Part shown: positions 19,138 through 30,615 of the stretch, in pieces
How positions within the stretch are numbered: position 1 is the first letter of the stretch
Layout of the letters: each line of letters begins with the position of its first letter
Origin: Piscinibacter sp943370595
GTDB taxonomy: Bacteria > Pseudomonadota > Gammaproteobacteria > Burkholderiales > Burkholderiaceae_C
Direction: 5' to 3'
Length of the DNA stretch: 64,000 nt
NCBI GenBank assembly: GCA_943370595.1
Contig: CALRRO020000008.1
Span: 62,001 to 126,000 of the forward strand
Notes under the pieces: model-generated
Databases searched by the model: none
What the model was told of the DNA's origin: nothing
Seen by the model: only the letters and a program-made list of their open reading frames with translations
Made by a program: the position numbers and the translations under genes

Positions 19138-22100
19138 TCAGTTCGTCGACAGCGACAGCTGCACGCGCGGCGTCCAGGCGGCGTCTTCTTCGCCCGAGGC
19201 ACGAAGCTTGGGCGCAGCCAGGAACAGGCGCTCGCCGGGCAGGCCCTTAGCGAGCAGCGCGTCGCGCACGGCCAGGCCACGCTGCAGCGCGAGCTCGCGC
19301 ATCGCGTCAGTGCTGACCACGGTGGCGCCTTTGAGCAGCGCCTCCATCTCCGGCCCGGGGATGTCGCGCGCCATGCCGATCGCATTGCGCGGCTTGTTCG
19401 GCAGGCTGGTGGCGCGGTAGACCTCCTTGAGCACACGCGCGCGCGTCTCGGCGTCGAGCGTGGTCAGCGCGTCGGCCTCGGCGGCCGAGGCGCCGCCACG
19501 CAGCAGCTCGCGGCGGCGCTCGGCCAGCAGCCGCGCGTCGAGCGCCGCCTGCTGGAAGGCCTCGCGCTCGCTGGCCGGGTCGGACGCGCCGGTGACGGTC
19601 ATCTTCAGCGACTCGCGGTCGTTCAGCGCTTTGGCCACCTTGTCCAGCGTCGCGCGGCTGCCGTCAGCGACGACCGCCGTGCCGGGCTTGAACTCGACCA
19701 GGCTGAGGTCCTCGCTGCCGCCACCGGCCAGCAGTGCGAACGGTGCCGTCAGTGCCTTGACCAGCAGGTTGCCGATCACCTTCAGCACGATGCCGAAGAC
19801 GCTGAACTGCGGGTCGTTGATCGAGCCGCTGATCGGCAGGTTGATGTCGATCACGCCGTTGCGGTCGCGCAGCAGCGCGACGGCCAGCAGCACCGGCAGC
19901 TTGGTGGCGTCGGGCGAGTCGACCTTGTCGCCGAAGGTGAGCTGGTTGAGGATGACCTGGTTGCGCGCCTCCAGCTTGCCGTCAGGCGAGATCTTGTAGG
20001 CCACTTCCATGCTGAGCTTGCCGCGCTCGATCGCGTAGCCGGCGTACTTGCCGGCGTAAGGCGACAAGGGCGCGAGTTCGAGGTCCGTCGCCTTGGCCTG
20101 GATGTCCAGCGCCAGCGGGTTGGCGGTCGGGTTGAGCGCACCGCGGATGTCCAGCAACGCGGTGCCGGCGGCGCGGCCACGCAGCTCGAGCGTCGCCATG
20201 TCGCGCGTGCCGGAGCGGAATGCGCCGAGCGCGCCGTTGAGCTCGGTCAGGTTGGCGCTGTAGTTCGGGCGCACGAAGCGGTCGCTGAAGTCGATGCGGC
20301 CGTTGTTGAGCTTGACGCCGCCGACGCTGAGAAGGATCGGCAACTCGCTGCCGGCGCCGGCTGCACCACTCGCGGCAGGCGCAGGGGCCGAGGCCGCCGC
20401 CACGGCCACCGGCGCACTCGCGGCCGCGGCACCCGCTTCCGCAGGCGCACTGGCCGCATTGGCCGGCGCCGTGGGCCCGCTCATCAGGTTCAGCCGCCCC
20501 TGCTCGGTGATCACCAGCCGCGCGAAGAAGTCGTTCAGCGCCGCCTCGCGCACGTCGAGCTGCGGCGTCGCCGAAGGCGCCATCGCGAAGCGCAGGCCGT
20601 CGAGCGTGAACGACTGCCAGGTCAGCAGTTCGTCGCCGCTGCCGGCCGCGTTCGGGCGGGTCAGCACACGCACGTCGGTGAGCCGCGCGTCGCCATTGGC
20701 GCTGACGGTCCAGCCGGCGCTGGCCGAACGCACATCGACGTCACCCTGCCAGCCGGCCTCGGCGCGCAGCAGGCTGACCGGCAGCTGGTCGCCGAAGTAG
20801 GGCTCGAAGGCATGCACCGGAAAGCGCTCGATGCGCAGCTTGCCGGCCACCAGCAGCGGCTCGGCCACCACGCGGCCGTTCCAGTCGATGCTGCCCGCGG
20901 GCGGCGGCGACTGGCCGGCCTCCGCGACGCCGGCCACGCGGGTGGCGAACTGCAGCTTCGCCGGTGCCGCGCCGCGCACGCTGGGCCAGGCGAAGTCCTG
21001 AACGCGCAGGCGCATCGCGCTCGCGTCGATGCGCAAGGGCGGCTCGGCGGCGCGGCCGGCGGCGAAGGCGTCGCTGAGCTGCACCCGGCCGCCATCGAGC
21101 TGCAGGTCCTTCAGGCGCAGCTTCCACGGTGAAGCGTCGGCGCTCGATGCCGCTGTGGCGGGCGCTGCGGGCGCCGATGGCGAGGGTCGCGTCATCGACA
21201 TCAGGTTCCAGCGCCCCTGGCCGTCGCGCAGCGCCGAGATGCTCGGCTGCGCCAGCGTGACGCGGCCGAGTTCGAGTTCGTGCGCCAGCAGGTCGATGCG
21301 TGCATCGGCCAGCGCGAGCTGCTTGAGCGCGATCTCGTCGCGAGCGGCGCGGCCGCTGCCGCTGATCAACCGCAGGCCGTCGAGCGAGGCGGTGTCGATC
21401 GCGATCTGGGTGCGCGGCGTGGCCGCATCGCCGCTCCAGTCGACGCGCCCCTTCAGGCTGGCGCGCCCCTCCAGCCGCGGCAGCAGTGTCTGCGAGACGT
21501 AGGGCGCCAGCTCGGCCAGCAGCAGGTCGGTGAGCTCCAGCGTTGCCGTCGCCTCGCTGGCGCCGACGCGGGCATCCACTGCCAGCTGCCCGGCCACCGG
21601 CGCCTGTGCCGCCTGCCCGCGCAAGGTGGCGGCCACATTCAGCGGCAGTCCCGGCTTCAGCGGCCAGGTCCAGTTCTCGGCGCGCACACGCAAGGCTTCG
21701 ACCTGCAGCGCTGCCGCTGGCTGGGTGGTGGCGTCGTTCCACAGCACGCGCGCGTCGGCGATCTCGAACTTCTCGACGCTGGCCTGCCAGCCGCCGGGCC
21801 CGGACGCGCCTGCACCACCCGATGCCGCTGATGCGGACGGCGATGCCGACGCGGCCGCCGGCGGGGCAGACGCTGGCCCCGGCGGCGCGCCGGCCCCGCC
21901 CAGCGCCTGAAGGTTGAGCCGGCCATCGGCGCCGCGCGAGAGCTGCAACTGCGCACCGTCGAGCGTGATGGCGCCGAGCGCCACCCGGCGGGCGAGTGGC
22001 TGCACGTCGCGCAGGCCGACCTGCAGGCGATTCCAGCCGAGCAGCGGTGCACCGGCCGCATCCGTCAGCGCCAGCCGGTGCAGTGCCGTGCTGCCGGAGA

Positions 22101-22920
22101 CCACCACGCTCGGGTCGGCGCCTTCGGGCAACTCGAAGCGCAGGCCGAGGTCGGCATCGAGCAAGGCGCTGCGCAGGCGCACCGGCACGGAGGCCGGCAG
22201 GTAGCCGGCGTAGGACGCCAGGTCGAGGCCGGCGAAGGCCAGCTTCAGTTCGCCGCGGCGGCGCTGCGCGAAGGGCGTGGACTGCGCGCCGCTGTCGAAG
22301 GCGGTGCCGTCGAGCTTGAACGCCACGCGCGGTTCGACGGTGACGTCGACGAAGGCCGGCAGGTTGGACACGAAGGGCAGCGAGACCTGCAGCGCCTCGA
22401 CGCGGTGCACCCGCCCGGCGGGCCGGTCGTCGAAGCTCAACGCTGCATCAGTCAGGCGCAGGTTGTAGAGCGCGAAGCGCGCCGGCTCAGAAGGCTCGGC
22501 CGGCGCGGCCGACGGCGTCGCGAAGCGCGTCAGCAAGTCGTCGATGTCGTAGTGGCCCGGCGCGGTACGGGTCAGGTGCAGTTGCAGCCCGTCCAACTCG
22601 ACCGCCGCCACCACCGGCGCGCGCCGCCAGATCGAGCCGGCATCGGCGTTCACGTAGGCGCGCGACCAGCGCAGCAGCGGCTGGCTGGCGCCGGGGGCCG
22701 GGCCGATGGCGACGTCACGCACCGTCAGCTCCAGGCTCCAGGGCTGGAAGCTCACCTCGCCGATCTCGACGCTGCGGCCCAGCAGCGCCGACAAGCGGGT
22801 CTGCGCCTGCGACTTCAGCAACGGCGGAACCGCCAGCCAGGCCAGCGCCCACAGCAGCAGCAGGGCCAGCAGCGCGATCGCGAGACGTCGTGGCCAGCGG
22901 CCGGCAGGGAAGTACTTCAC
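19138..22920 (-). CDS. DUF748/AsmA-like envelope protein
   Basis: A GTG at 22920 gives 1260 residues. It is the only start codon in frame just before the single N-terminal membrane helix (RLAIALLALLLLWALAWLAV). The long body is made of repeated AsmA/DUF748-type beta-strand units (for example LDGLQLHLTRTAPGHYDIDDLL), with Ala/Pro-rich spacers. The C-terminus has an OmpA-like part (LVEFKPGTAVV). Relatives span the periplasm and are linked to lipid transport between membranes; that role is inferred. It is divergent from the YdcF-like gene with a 94-base gap. Confidence 0.82.
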   Translation of the reverse strand: MKYFPAGRWPRRLAIALLALLLLWALAWLAVPPLLKSQAQTRLSALLGRSVEIGEVSFQPWSLELTVRDVAIGPAPGASQPLLRWSRAYVNADAGSIWRRAPVVAAVELDGLQLHLTRTAPGHYDIDDLLTRFATPSAAPAEPSEPARFALYNLRLTDAALSFDDRPAGRVHRVEALQVSLPFVSNLPAFVDVTVEPRVAFKLDGTAFDSGAQSTPFAQRRRGELKLAFAGLDLASYAGYLPASVPVRLRSALLDADLGLRFELPEGADPSVVVSGSTALHRLALTDAAGAPLLGWNRLQVGLRDVQPLARRVALGAITLDGAQLQLSRGADGRLNLQALGGAGAPPGPASAPPAAASASPSASAASGGAGASGPGGWQASVEKFEIADARVLWNDATTQPAAALQVEALRVRAENWTWPLKPGLPLNVAATLRGQAAQAPVAGQLAVDARVGASEATATLELTDLLLAELAPYVSQTLLPRLEGRASLKGRVDWSGDAATPRTQIAIDTASLDGLRLISGSGRAARDEIALKQLALADARIDLLAHELELGRVTLAQPSISALRDGQGRWNLMSMTRPSPSAPAAPATAASSADASPWKLRLKDLQLDGGRVQLSDAFAAGRAAEPPLRIDASAMRLRVQDFAWPSVRGAAPAKLQFATRVAGVAEAGQSPPPAGSIDWNGRVVAEPLLVAGKLRIERFPVHAFEPYFGDQLPVSLLRAEAGWQGDVDVRSASAGWTVSANGDARLTDVRVLTRPNAAGSGDELLTWQSFTLDGLRFAMAPSATPQLDVREAALNDFFARLVITEQGRLNLMSGPTAPANAASAPAEAGAAAASAPVAVAAASAPAPAASGAAGAGSELPILLSVGGVKLNNGRIDFSDRFVRPNYSANLTELNGALGAFRSGTRDMATLELRGRAAGTALLDIRGALNPTANPLALDIQAKATDLELAPLSPYAGKYAGYAIERGKLSMEVAYKISPDGKLEARNQVILNQLTFGDKVDSPDATKLPVLLAVALLRDRNGVIDINLPISGSINDPQFSVFGIVLKVIGNLLVKALTAPFALLAGGGSEDLSLVEFKPGTAVVADGSRATLDKVAKALNDRESLKMTVTGASDPASEREAFQQAALDARLLAERRRELLRGGASAAEADALTTLDAETRARVLKEVYRATSLPNKPRNAIGMARDIPGPEMEALLKGATVVSTDAMRELALQRGLAVRDALLAKGLPGERLFLAAPKLRASGEEDAAWTPRVQLSLSTN

Positions 22921-23014
22921 GGGGATCGAGTTTGCACCATGCCGCGCCGCCCCCGCGCCGGCACAATCGCCGGTCGCCCTTCGCTGCCTCGCGGCCCCTG
23001 CCGCACCTCCTCCC

Positions 23015-23833
23015 GTGAACGACCTCCTGATCCTGTTCGGCCTGTCCTCCTGGAAACCCGTCATCGACGCGCTGCTGCTGCCGCCCGTCCCCTTCATCGT
23101 GCTGATGCTGGTCGGCACGCGGCTGGTGCTGGTGCGCCGCGGGCTGGGCTGGCTGATCGTGCTGTTCGGCGCGACGCTGCTGTGGCTGTCGGCCAGCGCC
23201 GGCACGGCGCGCTTCCTGTCGGACGTGGCGCTGCGACCGCCGGGCCCGCTGAGCAGCGACCGCATCGCCGAATGGAAGGCGGCGGTGAAGGCGCGCGAGC
23301 CGGTGGCCATCGTCGTGCTCGGCGGCGGCGCCAAGCGGGTGTCGCCGGAATACGGCATCAGCAACCTGCACGAGAACGGCATCGAACGTCTTCGCTACGG
23401 GCTGCACCTGGCCCGCGAGACCGGTGCGCCGGTGGCCTTCAGCGGCGGTGTCGCCTGGGGCGTGGAGCCGGGCACGATGCCGTCGGAAGCGCAGATCGCC
23501 GCGCGCATCGCGTCGCAGGAGTTCGGCCGGCCGCTGAAGTGGACCGAGGATCGCTCGCGCGACACGCGCGAGAACGGCACCTTCAGCGTGGCCCTGCTCA
23601 AGGAGCAGGGCATCCGCCGCGTGCTGCTGGTCACCCATCAGCGGCACATGCCGCGCTCGCTGCGCGCCTTCGAGCAGGCTGCGGCGGGCAGCGGCATCGT
23701 CTTCGAGCCCGCGCCGGTGGATGTGCTGACCACCTCGCTGGGTTCACCCCGCTCGTGGCTGCCGTCGACGCGCGGCATGGTGGCCACGCGCGAGGTGCTG
23801 CACGAGCTGTTCGGCCGCTGGCTCGGCGCCTGA
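23015..23833 (+). CDS. YdcF/ElyC-type DUF218 membrane protein
   Basis: A GTG start at 23015 gives 272 residues. Two N-terminal membrane helices (about 18-65) are followed by a DUF218 domain with VVLGGGAKRVSPEYG, SGGVAWGVEPGTMPSEAQ, DTRENGTFSVALL and the conserved His in LLVTHQRHMPRSLRAF. ElyC and SanA of this family affect cell-envelope polysaccharide carrier use and envelope integrity. The specific reaction is not known. It converges on the EAL gene. Confidence 0.82.
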   Translation: MNDLLILFGLSSWKPVIDALLLPPVPFIVLMLVGTRLVLVRRGLGWLIVLFGATLLWLSASAGTARFLSDVALRPPGPLSSDRIAEWKAAVKAREPVAIVVLGGGAKRVSPEYGISNLHENGIERLRYGLHLARETGAPVAFSGGVAWGVEPGTMPSEAQIAARIASQEFGRPLKWTEDRSRDTRENGTFSVALLKEQGIRRVLLVTHQRHMPRSLRAFEQAAAGSGIVFEPAPVDVLTTSLGSPRSWLPSTRGMVATREVLHELFGRWLGA

Positions 23834-23845
23834 GGCCGCCGCCCG

Positions 23846-23861
23846 GCGGGGTCAGCCCCGC
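23846..23861. terminator. Hairpin between convergent genes
   Basis: GCGGGG-TCAG-CCCCGC sits between the YdcF-like stop and the EAL-protein stop and could end both transcripts. Confidence 0.4.
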
Positions 23862-25114
23862 GGGCCCGGGTCCGCCGCGCCCGACGCGGGCGAGATCGAC
23901 AGCGCATCGCGCCGTGCCCGCCATTGCTCGCGCCAGGCCGGGATCGCAGGCCCGGCCATCGGCCGGCCGATCAGCCAGCCTTGCGCGGCGTCGCAGCCGG
24001 CGTCGCGCAGCAGCGCCCACTCTTCCAGGGTCTCGACACCTTCGGCCACGCTGTGCAGCTCCAGCGTGCGCGCCATGCGCAGTGTCGACTCGAGGATGCA
24101 GCGCAGGTCGTCGCGCGACGGCGAATGTCGAACGAACGAGCGGTCGAGCTTGAGCTCGTCGAAGGGCAGGTCACGCAGCTGGCTGAGCGACGAGTGGCCG
24201 GTGCCGTAGTCGTCGATCGACAGTCTGACGCCCTTCAGGCGCAGGCGGCCCAGCGTGTCCACCGCCCGCAGCGGGTCGCGCATCAGGCGGCTCTCGGTGA
24301 CCTCGAGCACCAGCCGGCCCAGGCTGCCGCCCTCACGCGCGGCGAGTTCGGCCACCACGTCGGGCAGTTGCAGGTCATCGAGGTCGTCCATCGAGATGTT
24401 GACCGCGACCTGCAGGCGCAGCCCGGCAGCGTCCCAGGCACTCATCTGGCGCAGCGCGCCGGCCAACACGCCGCGGGTGATGTCGTGGACCATGTCGTTG
24501 CGCTCGGCGAAGCAGACGAAGGCTTCCGGCGGCACCAGGCCATGCACCGGGTGCTGCCAGCGCACCAGCGTCTCGACGCCAACCAGTTCGCCGGTGGCCA
24601 GGTCGACCTTGGGCTGGTAGTGGTTGAACAGCTCGCCGGCGGCCAGGGCGCGTGACAGCTCGTCGCGGGTCACCCACGCCGGGGTGCTGTCGGCGGCCTG
24701 GCGGTGCGGTGCGCTCGCCGGCGGCTGGGCGAGTGCGGTGGCCAGCGTCACCGGGTCGACCGGCTTGGGCAACGCGTCGAGCACGCGCAGACCGTGCGCG
24801 CGCGCGAGCCGCACCGCGGCCTGCAGCAGACGCCGGTGTTCGCCACTGGCCAGCAGCAGTTCACCGTCGAAGCCGGCCTGCGCAAGGAAGCGAATGAACT
24901 CGATGCCGTCGAGATCGGGCATCTGCAGGTCGAGCAGCACCAGCGCGTCATGGCCGATGTGGCCGCGGATGGCGGCCAGGCCGTCGAGGCTGCGGTCCAT
25001 CGGCACCACCCGCTCGAAGCCCAGGTTGGCCAGTTGCCGCGTCAGCAGCTTCAGCGCAAACGGATCGTCGTCGATCACGAGCACGGGCCGCGCAGGCTGG
25101 CGCAGGGGTGTCAT
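23852..25114 (-). CDS. Response regulator with EAL (c-di-GMP phosphodiesterase) domain
   Basis: The ATG at 25114 overlaps the hybrid-kinase stop (ATGA), giving 420 residues. The receiver domain (about 8-125) has VIDDDPF, phospho-acceptor Asp in VLLDLQMPD, and LPKPVD. The EAL domain (about 155-400) keeps the key acidic and metal residues: VGVETLVRW (ETL in place of EAL), VAVNISMDD, LEVTES, IDDYGTGHSS, ELKLDRSFV and AEGVET. It is therefore probably an active phosphodiesterase that lowers cyclic di-GMP when phosphorylated by the kinase encoded just before it. Confidence 0.9.
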   Translation of the reverse strand: MTPLRQPARPVLVIDDDPFALKLLTRQLANLGFERVVPMDRSLDGLAAIRGHIGHDALVLLDLQMPDLDGIEFIRFLAQAGFDGELLLASGEHRRLLQAAVRLARAHGLRVLDALPKPVDPVTLATALAQPPASAPHRQAADSTPAWVTRDELSRALAAGELFNHYQPKVDLATGELVGVETLVRWQHPVHGLVPPEAFVCFAERNDMVHDITRGVLAGALRQMSAWDAAGLRLQVAVNISMDDLDDLQLPDVVAELAAREGGSLGRLVLEVTESRLMRDPLRAVDTLGRLRLKGVRLSIDDYGTGHSSLSQLRDLPFDELKLDRSFVRHSPSRDDLRCILESTLRMARTLELHSVAEGVETLEEWALLRDAGCDAAQGWLIGRPMAGPAIPAWREQWRARRDALSISPASGAADPGPRG

Positions 25115-28100
25115 GCCGGGAGTTCCTGCTGCGCCGCGTCGAGCGCCTGGGTCAAGGCATCGACGAGGCGCTCGAAGTCGAGCCGGTCGCGCTGCAGCTG
25201 CACCGGGTCGGGCACGGCGGCGTTGCCGTTGCGCCATTGCTCGAGCCGCTCGCACAGGCGCGCCAGCGGCGCTGCACCGACGGCCAGCGATGAGGACTTC
25301 AGCCGGTGGGCCACGCCGGCGGCATGCGCCGGATCGACGCGGCGAAACGCCTCTCGCATTTCGGCCGCGTGGCTGGCGAGCGCGCCGCGGTAGTCGGCGA
25401 TGAACTCGGCCACCACGGCCGGATCGTCACCGACGAGGCGGCGCAGCACGGCCAGGTCGAGCATCGGCTCTGCGCAGGCGGGCGGCGCAACGACCGGTTC
25501 GGTCCGGCCGCCGCCGCGCGCGGCCGGTTCCGGCACGGTGATCCAGCGTCGCAGCGCCGCCTGCAGCGACTCGAGCGGGATCGGCTTGGTCAGGTAGTCG
25601 TCCATGCCGGCCTCGCGCGCACGGCGCTCCTCGCCGAGCAGCGCGTTGGCCGTCAGCGCCAGGACCGGCGTGCGCGGCAGGCCGCGCGCCGCCTCCTCGC
25701 GGCGCAGGTCGCTGACCAGGGTGTAGCCGTCCATGACCGGCATGTGCAGGTCGCTGAAGACGAGCGCGTAGCCGCCACGGCGCCACAGCGCCAGCGCCTC
25801 CTGGCCGTCCGCGGCGATGTCGGCGAACACGCCGAGCAGCCGCAGCTGGTGCACGGCCACTTTCTGGTTGACGAGGTCGTCCTCCGCCACCAGCACCAGG
25901 CGGCCGCTGGCCTGCGCCGAGGCGCGGTCCAGCGGTGGCCGCTGCGATGGCGCGTGTCCCGCGGCGCGCTGCTGCGCATCCGGCACATCGGGCGACACCA
26001 GTCCACCCAGCGCCGCCACCGCACGCCACAGTGCCGGCCGGCGCAGCAGCCGCGCGACGCCGACCTCGGGCGCCACCAGAAGGAACGGCTGCGGCCTGCC
26101 CACTGCGGCCAGGCAGAGGAAGCGCAGGTCGGCCGCGCTGTGCTCGCGCAGGCGGCGCAGATCGCTCACCTCCGGCGCGGGGCCGGCGTGCAGCATGACC
26201 ACGACCACCGGCCGACCGCCATGGTCCGGCTCCTGCGCCAGTTCGTCGGTCGACAGGATGCGCCGGGTCTGCGCACCCGCGTGACACAGCAGCTGCTGCA
26301 GCGTGCCGAGCCGCGCATCGTCGTCGCCGTGCAGCAGGCACAGCAGCCCGGCCAGGTCGTGCGAGGGCGGCTCGGGTTGCGCATCGGCCACTTCCAGCGG
26401 CAGGCACACGTCGAAGCGCGTGCCATGGCCGGGGCGGCTGTCCACGCGCACCGTGCCGCCCATGGTGTCGACCAGGCGGCGCACGATCGCCAGGCCCAGG
26501 CCGGTGCCGCCATAGCGTCGCGTGGTGCTGGCATCGGCCTGGCTGAACGTCTGGAACAGCCGCGCCAGCGTGGCCTCGTCCATGCCGATGCCGTCGTCCT
26601 CGATGCGCAGCAGCAGCCCCGTCTGCGGCGGCTCCGCACGCATCAGTGCGAGCCGGACATGGCCCACCTCGCCAGGCCCGCGGCGGCTGAACTTGATGGC
26701 GTTGCTGAACAGGTTGAACAGGATCTGGCGCAGCCGGGTGGGATCGCCCCAGACCAGGTGGGGCAGGCCCGGCGCGATCGACAGCGCGATGGCCACGTCC
26801 TCTGCCGCGCTGCTGCTGGCCAGAGACTCGGCCACCGTCTCGGCCAGCTGCACGGGATTGAGCTGCAGGCTCTCGAGCTCGAGGCGCCCGGCCTCGATCT
26901 TCGAGAAATCCAGGATGTCGTCGATCAGCGTGAGCAGTGAGCGCGCCGAGTCGCGGATGGTCTGCACTGCATCGGCCTGGTCCTCGGGGCTGGCGGCGCT
27001 CGTCAGCACGTCGGTCATGCCGAGCACGCCGTTCATCGGCGAGCGGATCTCGTGGCTCATCGTCGCCAGGAAGGCCGACTTGGCGCGGTTGGCCTCCTCG
27101 GCCGCGGCGCGCGCCAGCGCGAGCTGCTCGTCGAGTTCGTGCCGCCTCGTCACGTCGACCAGCATGCCGTGCCAGTGCACGCTGCCGTCGTCGCGGCGCC
27201 TCGGCCGCGCATGCACGCCGAGCCAGCGCGTGCGCCCGTCCACCGTCACCCGGTATTCGTGCTCCAGCACGTGCAGCGTGCGCGCCGATTCGCCGATGGC
27301 CTCGTACAGCGAAGCCATGTCCTCGGGCGGTACCGTGCTGAACATGATCGACGCCTGCGCCAGCGCCCGCGCCGGGGCGATGCCGAAGATCGTCATCAGC
27401 GCGTCGCTGACGAAATTCGAGCGGATCTGGCCGGCCTCGTCGAGCTCGAACTCGAACACCACGCCCGGCAGGCTGGCCAGCAGCGTGCGCATGTAGGCGC
27501 GCTGTTCCTCGAGCGCCTGCTCCTGCCGCTTGCGCTCGCGGATGTCCATGTGCGAGCCGGCCAGCCACTCGGGCCGGCCGTCGGGCGTGCGCGTCGAGAG
27601 CTTGCCGCGCGAGTGGACCCAGATCCACTCGCCGTTGCGGTGTCGCACGCGCTGCTCGATGTCCACGCTGGGGAGTTCACCCGCGACGTGGCGCAGCACC
27701 TGCTGGTTGGTGGCCTCGCGGTCGTCGGGGTGCAGCATCGCGCGGGCCTTCTCGCGCGACCAGGGCTCCAGTTCGGCGCGCCGGTAGCCGAACAGGGCGG
27801 CCCAGGGCTCGTCCATGCGGGCCTCGCCGGTGATCAGGTTCACCTCCCAGGCGCCGACCTGCGTGCCGGCCAGGATGTGGCCGAGGCGCTCGCGCTCGAA
27901 GGTCAGCTCGGCCAGCGCCTCGTGCAGGCGGCGGGAGGTGAGCACATGCTCGGTCTGGTCCAGCCACTGCAGGACCATCTCGCCGTCGGCGTGGACCCGC
28001 TGCTGCACCGGGCGCATGTCCACCCGCAGGTGCAGCGGGCCGTCCTGCGGCGCGAGCCCGACCACTGGCAGGCTGGCGCGCTGGCCGCTGCGCACGGCCT

Positions 28101-28425
28101 CGGCCAGCGCGGCGGCGGCCGCCGGGTCGGCATCCGTCAGGCGCAGCAGGCGCTCGACCGGCTGGCCGGTGCAATCACGCCGCTCGCGACCGCACAGCCG
28201 TGCGAAGGCGGAATTGGTCCAGATCGCCACGCCACGGGCATCGACGACGCTGACCGGCAGGGCGCTGCCTTCGGCCGCCTCGCGCCGCACCTGCAGCGAC
28301 GCCAGCGCTTCCAGCCGCCCGGCGCGGCCGAGGTAGCGGCGCAGCCGGGCCACGGCGCGGCCCCAGGCCCCCGTGGGTTCGGCGGTCACGTCGTCGGGAG
28401 GGGAGGCAGCGCCGTGCGGAGCCAT
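25111..28425 (-). CDS. Hybrid sensor kinase, PAS x3-HisKA-HATPase-REC-REC-HPt, cytosolic
   Basis: From the ATG at 28425 the protein has 1104 residues; a TTG at 28461 is an alternative. There is no membrane helix. Three PAS-type segments precede HisKA (FLATMSHEIRSPMNGVLG). The ATPase domain has NLFSNAIKFSRRG, DDGIGMD and GGTGLGLAIVRR. A first receiver-like domain (LLCLLHGDDDAR) lacks a clear phospho-acceptor and looks degenerate. The second (VLVAEDDLVNQKVA, FSDLHMPVMDG, TKPIP) is complete. An HPt domain (GVAHRLKSSSLAVGA) ends the protein. The downstream EAL regulator is the likely phosphorelay output. Confidence 0.9.
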   Translation of the reverse strand: MAPHGAASPPDDVTAEPTGAWGRAVARLRRYLGRAGRLEALASLQVRREAAEGSALPVSVVDARGVAIWTNSAFARLCGRERRDCTGQPVERLLRLTDADPAAAAALAEAVRSGQRASLPVVGLAPQDGPLHLRVDMRPVQQRVHADGEMVLQWLDQTEHVLTSRRLHEALAELTFERERLGHILAGTQVGAWEVNLITGEARMDEPWAALFGYRRAELEPWSREKARAMLHPDDREATNQQVLRHVAGELPSVDIEQRVRHRNGEWIWVHSRGKLSTRTPDGRPEWLAGSHMDIRERKRQEQALEEQRAYMRTLLASLPGVVFEFELDEAGQIRSNFVSDALMTIFGIAPARALAQASIMFSTVPPEDMASLYEAIGESARTLHVLEHEYRVTVDGRTRWLGVHARPRRRDDGSVHWHGMLVDVTRRHELDEQLALARAAAEEANRAKSAFLATMSHEIRSPMNGVLGMTDVLTSAASPEDQADAVQTIRDSARSLLTLIDDILDFSKIEAGRLELESLQLNPVQLAETVAESLASSSAAEDVAIALSIAPGLPHLVWGDPTRLRQILFNLFSNAIKFSRRGPGEVGHVRLALMRAEPPQTGLLLRIEDDGIGMDEATLARLFQTFSQADASTTRRYGGTGLGLAIVRRLVDTMGGTVRVDSRPGHGTRFDVCLPLEVADAQPEPPSHDLAGLLCLLHGDDDARLGTLQQLLCHAGAQTRRILSTDELAQEPDHGGRPVVVVMLHAGPAPEVSDLRRLREHSAADLRFLCLAAVGRPQPFLLVAPEVGVARLLRRPALWRAVAALGGLVSPDVPDAQQRAAGHAPSQRPPLDRASAQASGRLVLVAEDDLVNQKVAVHQLRLLGVFADIAADGQEALALWRRGGYALVFSDLHMPVMDGYTLVSDLRREEAARGLPRTPVLALTANALLGEERRAREAGMDDYLTKPIPLESLQAALRRWITVPEPAARGGGRTEPVVAPPACAEPMLDLAVLRRLVGDDPAVVAEFIADYRGALASHAAEMREAFRRVDPAHAAGVAHRLKSSSLAVGAAPLARLCERLEQWRNGNAAVPDPVQLQRDRLDFERLVDALTQALDAAQQELPA

Positions 28426-28569
28426 GGCGTTCAAGGAGTGATGCCGAATGATGTCTGCCAATCGACATTTTCGGCAAGCGGGTCAGAACCTTGAGTCGAA
28501 CGATCACTTCGGGTCGCCGCAGGCGGTCCGGCTACGATGCACCACGCGAGCAATGCAACAAGGGAGACG

Positions 28570-30144
<1,575 letters not shown>

Positions 30145-30155
30145 TCAGCGATTCG

Positions 30156-30515
30156 TCACGGTCGTCGCGAGGCCAGCGCCACGTCGGTTCGCGGTGCCGC
30201 GAAGGCGACGCTGCACGAGGGCGTGCGGTAGCACAGCGTGGCGCGGGCGAGCTGCTCGACGAACGGCATCTCGGTGGCCTGCGTGAGCAGCTCGACGGTG
30301 TAGAGCTGGCGCGGGTCGAGCGGGAAGCGCGTGCCGTTGACCACCGCGACCGGCGGCTCGGCGGGCGCCTGGACGTCCTGGGCCGTGACATCGGCGACGC
30401 AGACCAGGCGCATGGCGTCGGCGCTCAAGCCGCACAGCCAGACCGTCTGTGAGTTCGCCTGCACCGGCAGCACGCCGAGCAGACCGACCAGCAATGCACT
30501 CGCGAACCGTGGCAT
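30156..30515 (-). CDS. Small exported protein of unknown function
   Basis: The protein has 119 residues from the ATG at 30515, which follows GGAGG. A signal peptide ends near VQANSQ. Mature sequence has four Cys (WLCGLS, VCVAD, ATLCYRTPSCSV) that could form two disulfides. I do not recognise a family. It is the last gene of the minus-strand run that includes ApbE and the hybrid kinase. Confidence 0.6.
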   Translation of the reverse strand: MPRFASALLVGLLGVLPVQANSQTVWLCGLSADAMRLVCVADVTAQDVQAPAEPPVAVVNGTRFPLDPRQLYTVELLTQATEMPFVEQLARATLCYRTPSCSVAFAAPRTDVALASRRP

Positions 30516-30615
30516 GGCGCCTCCTGACGCCCTGCTATCGGTCGCTCGCGCAGCGACTTGACGCTCACACCGACACGCCGCGTGACGCTTCGCACGCGCC
30601 CGCGCGCCGCCCGGC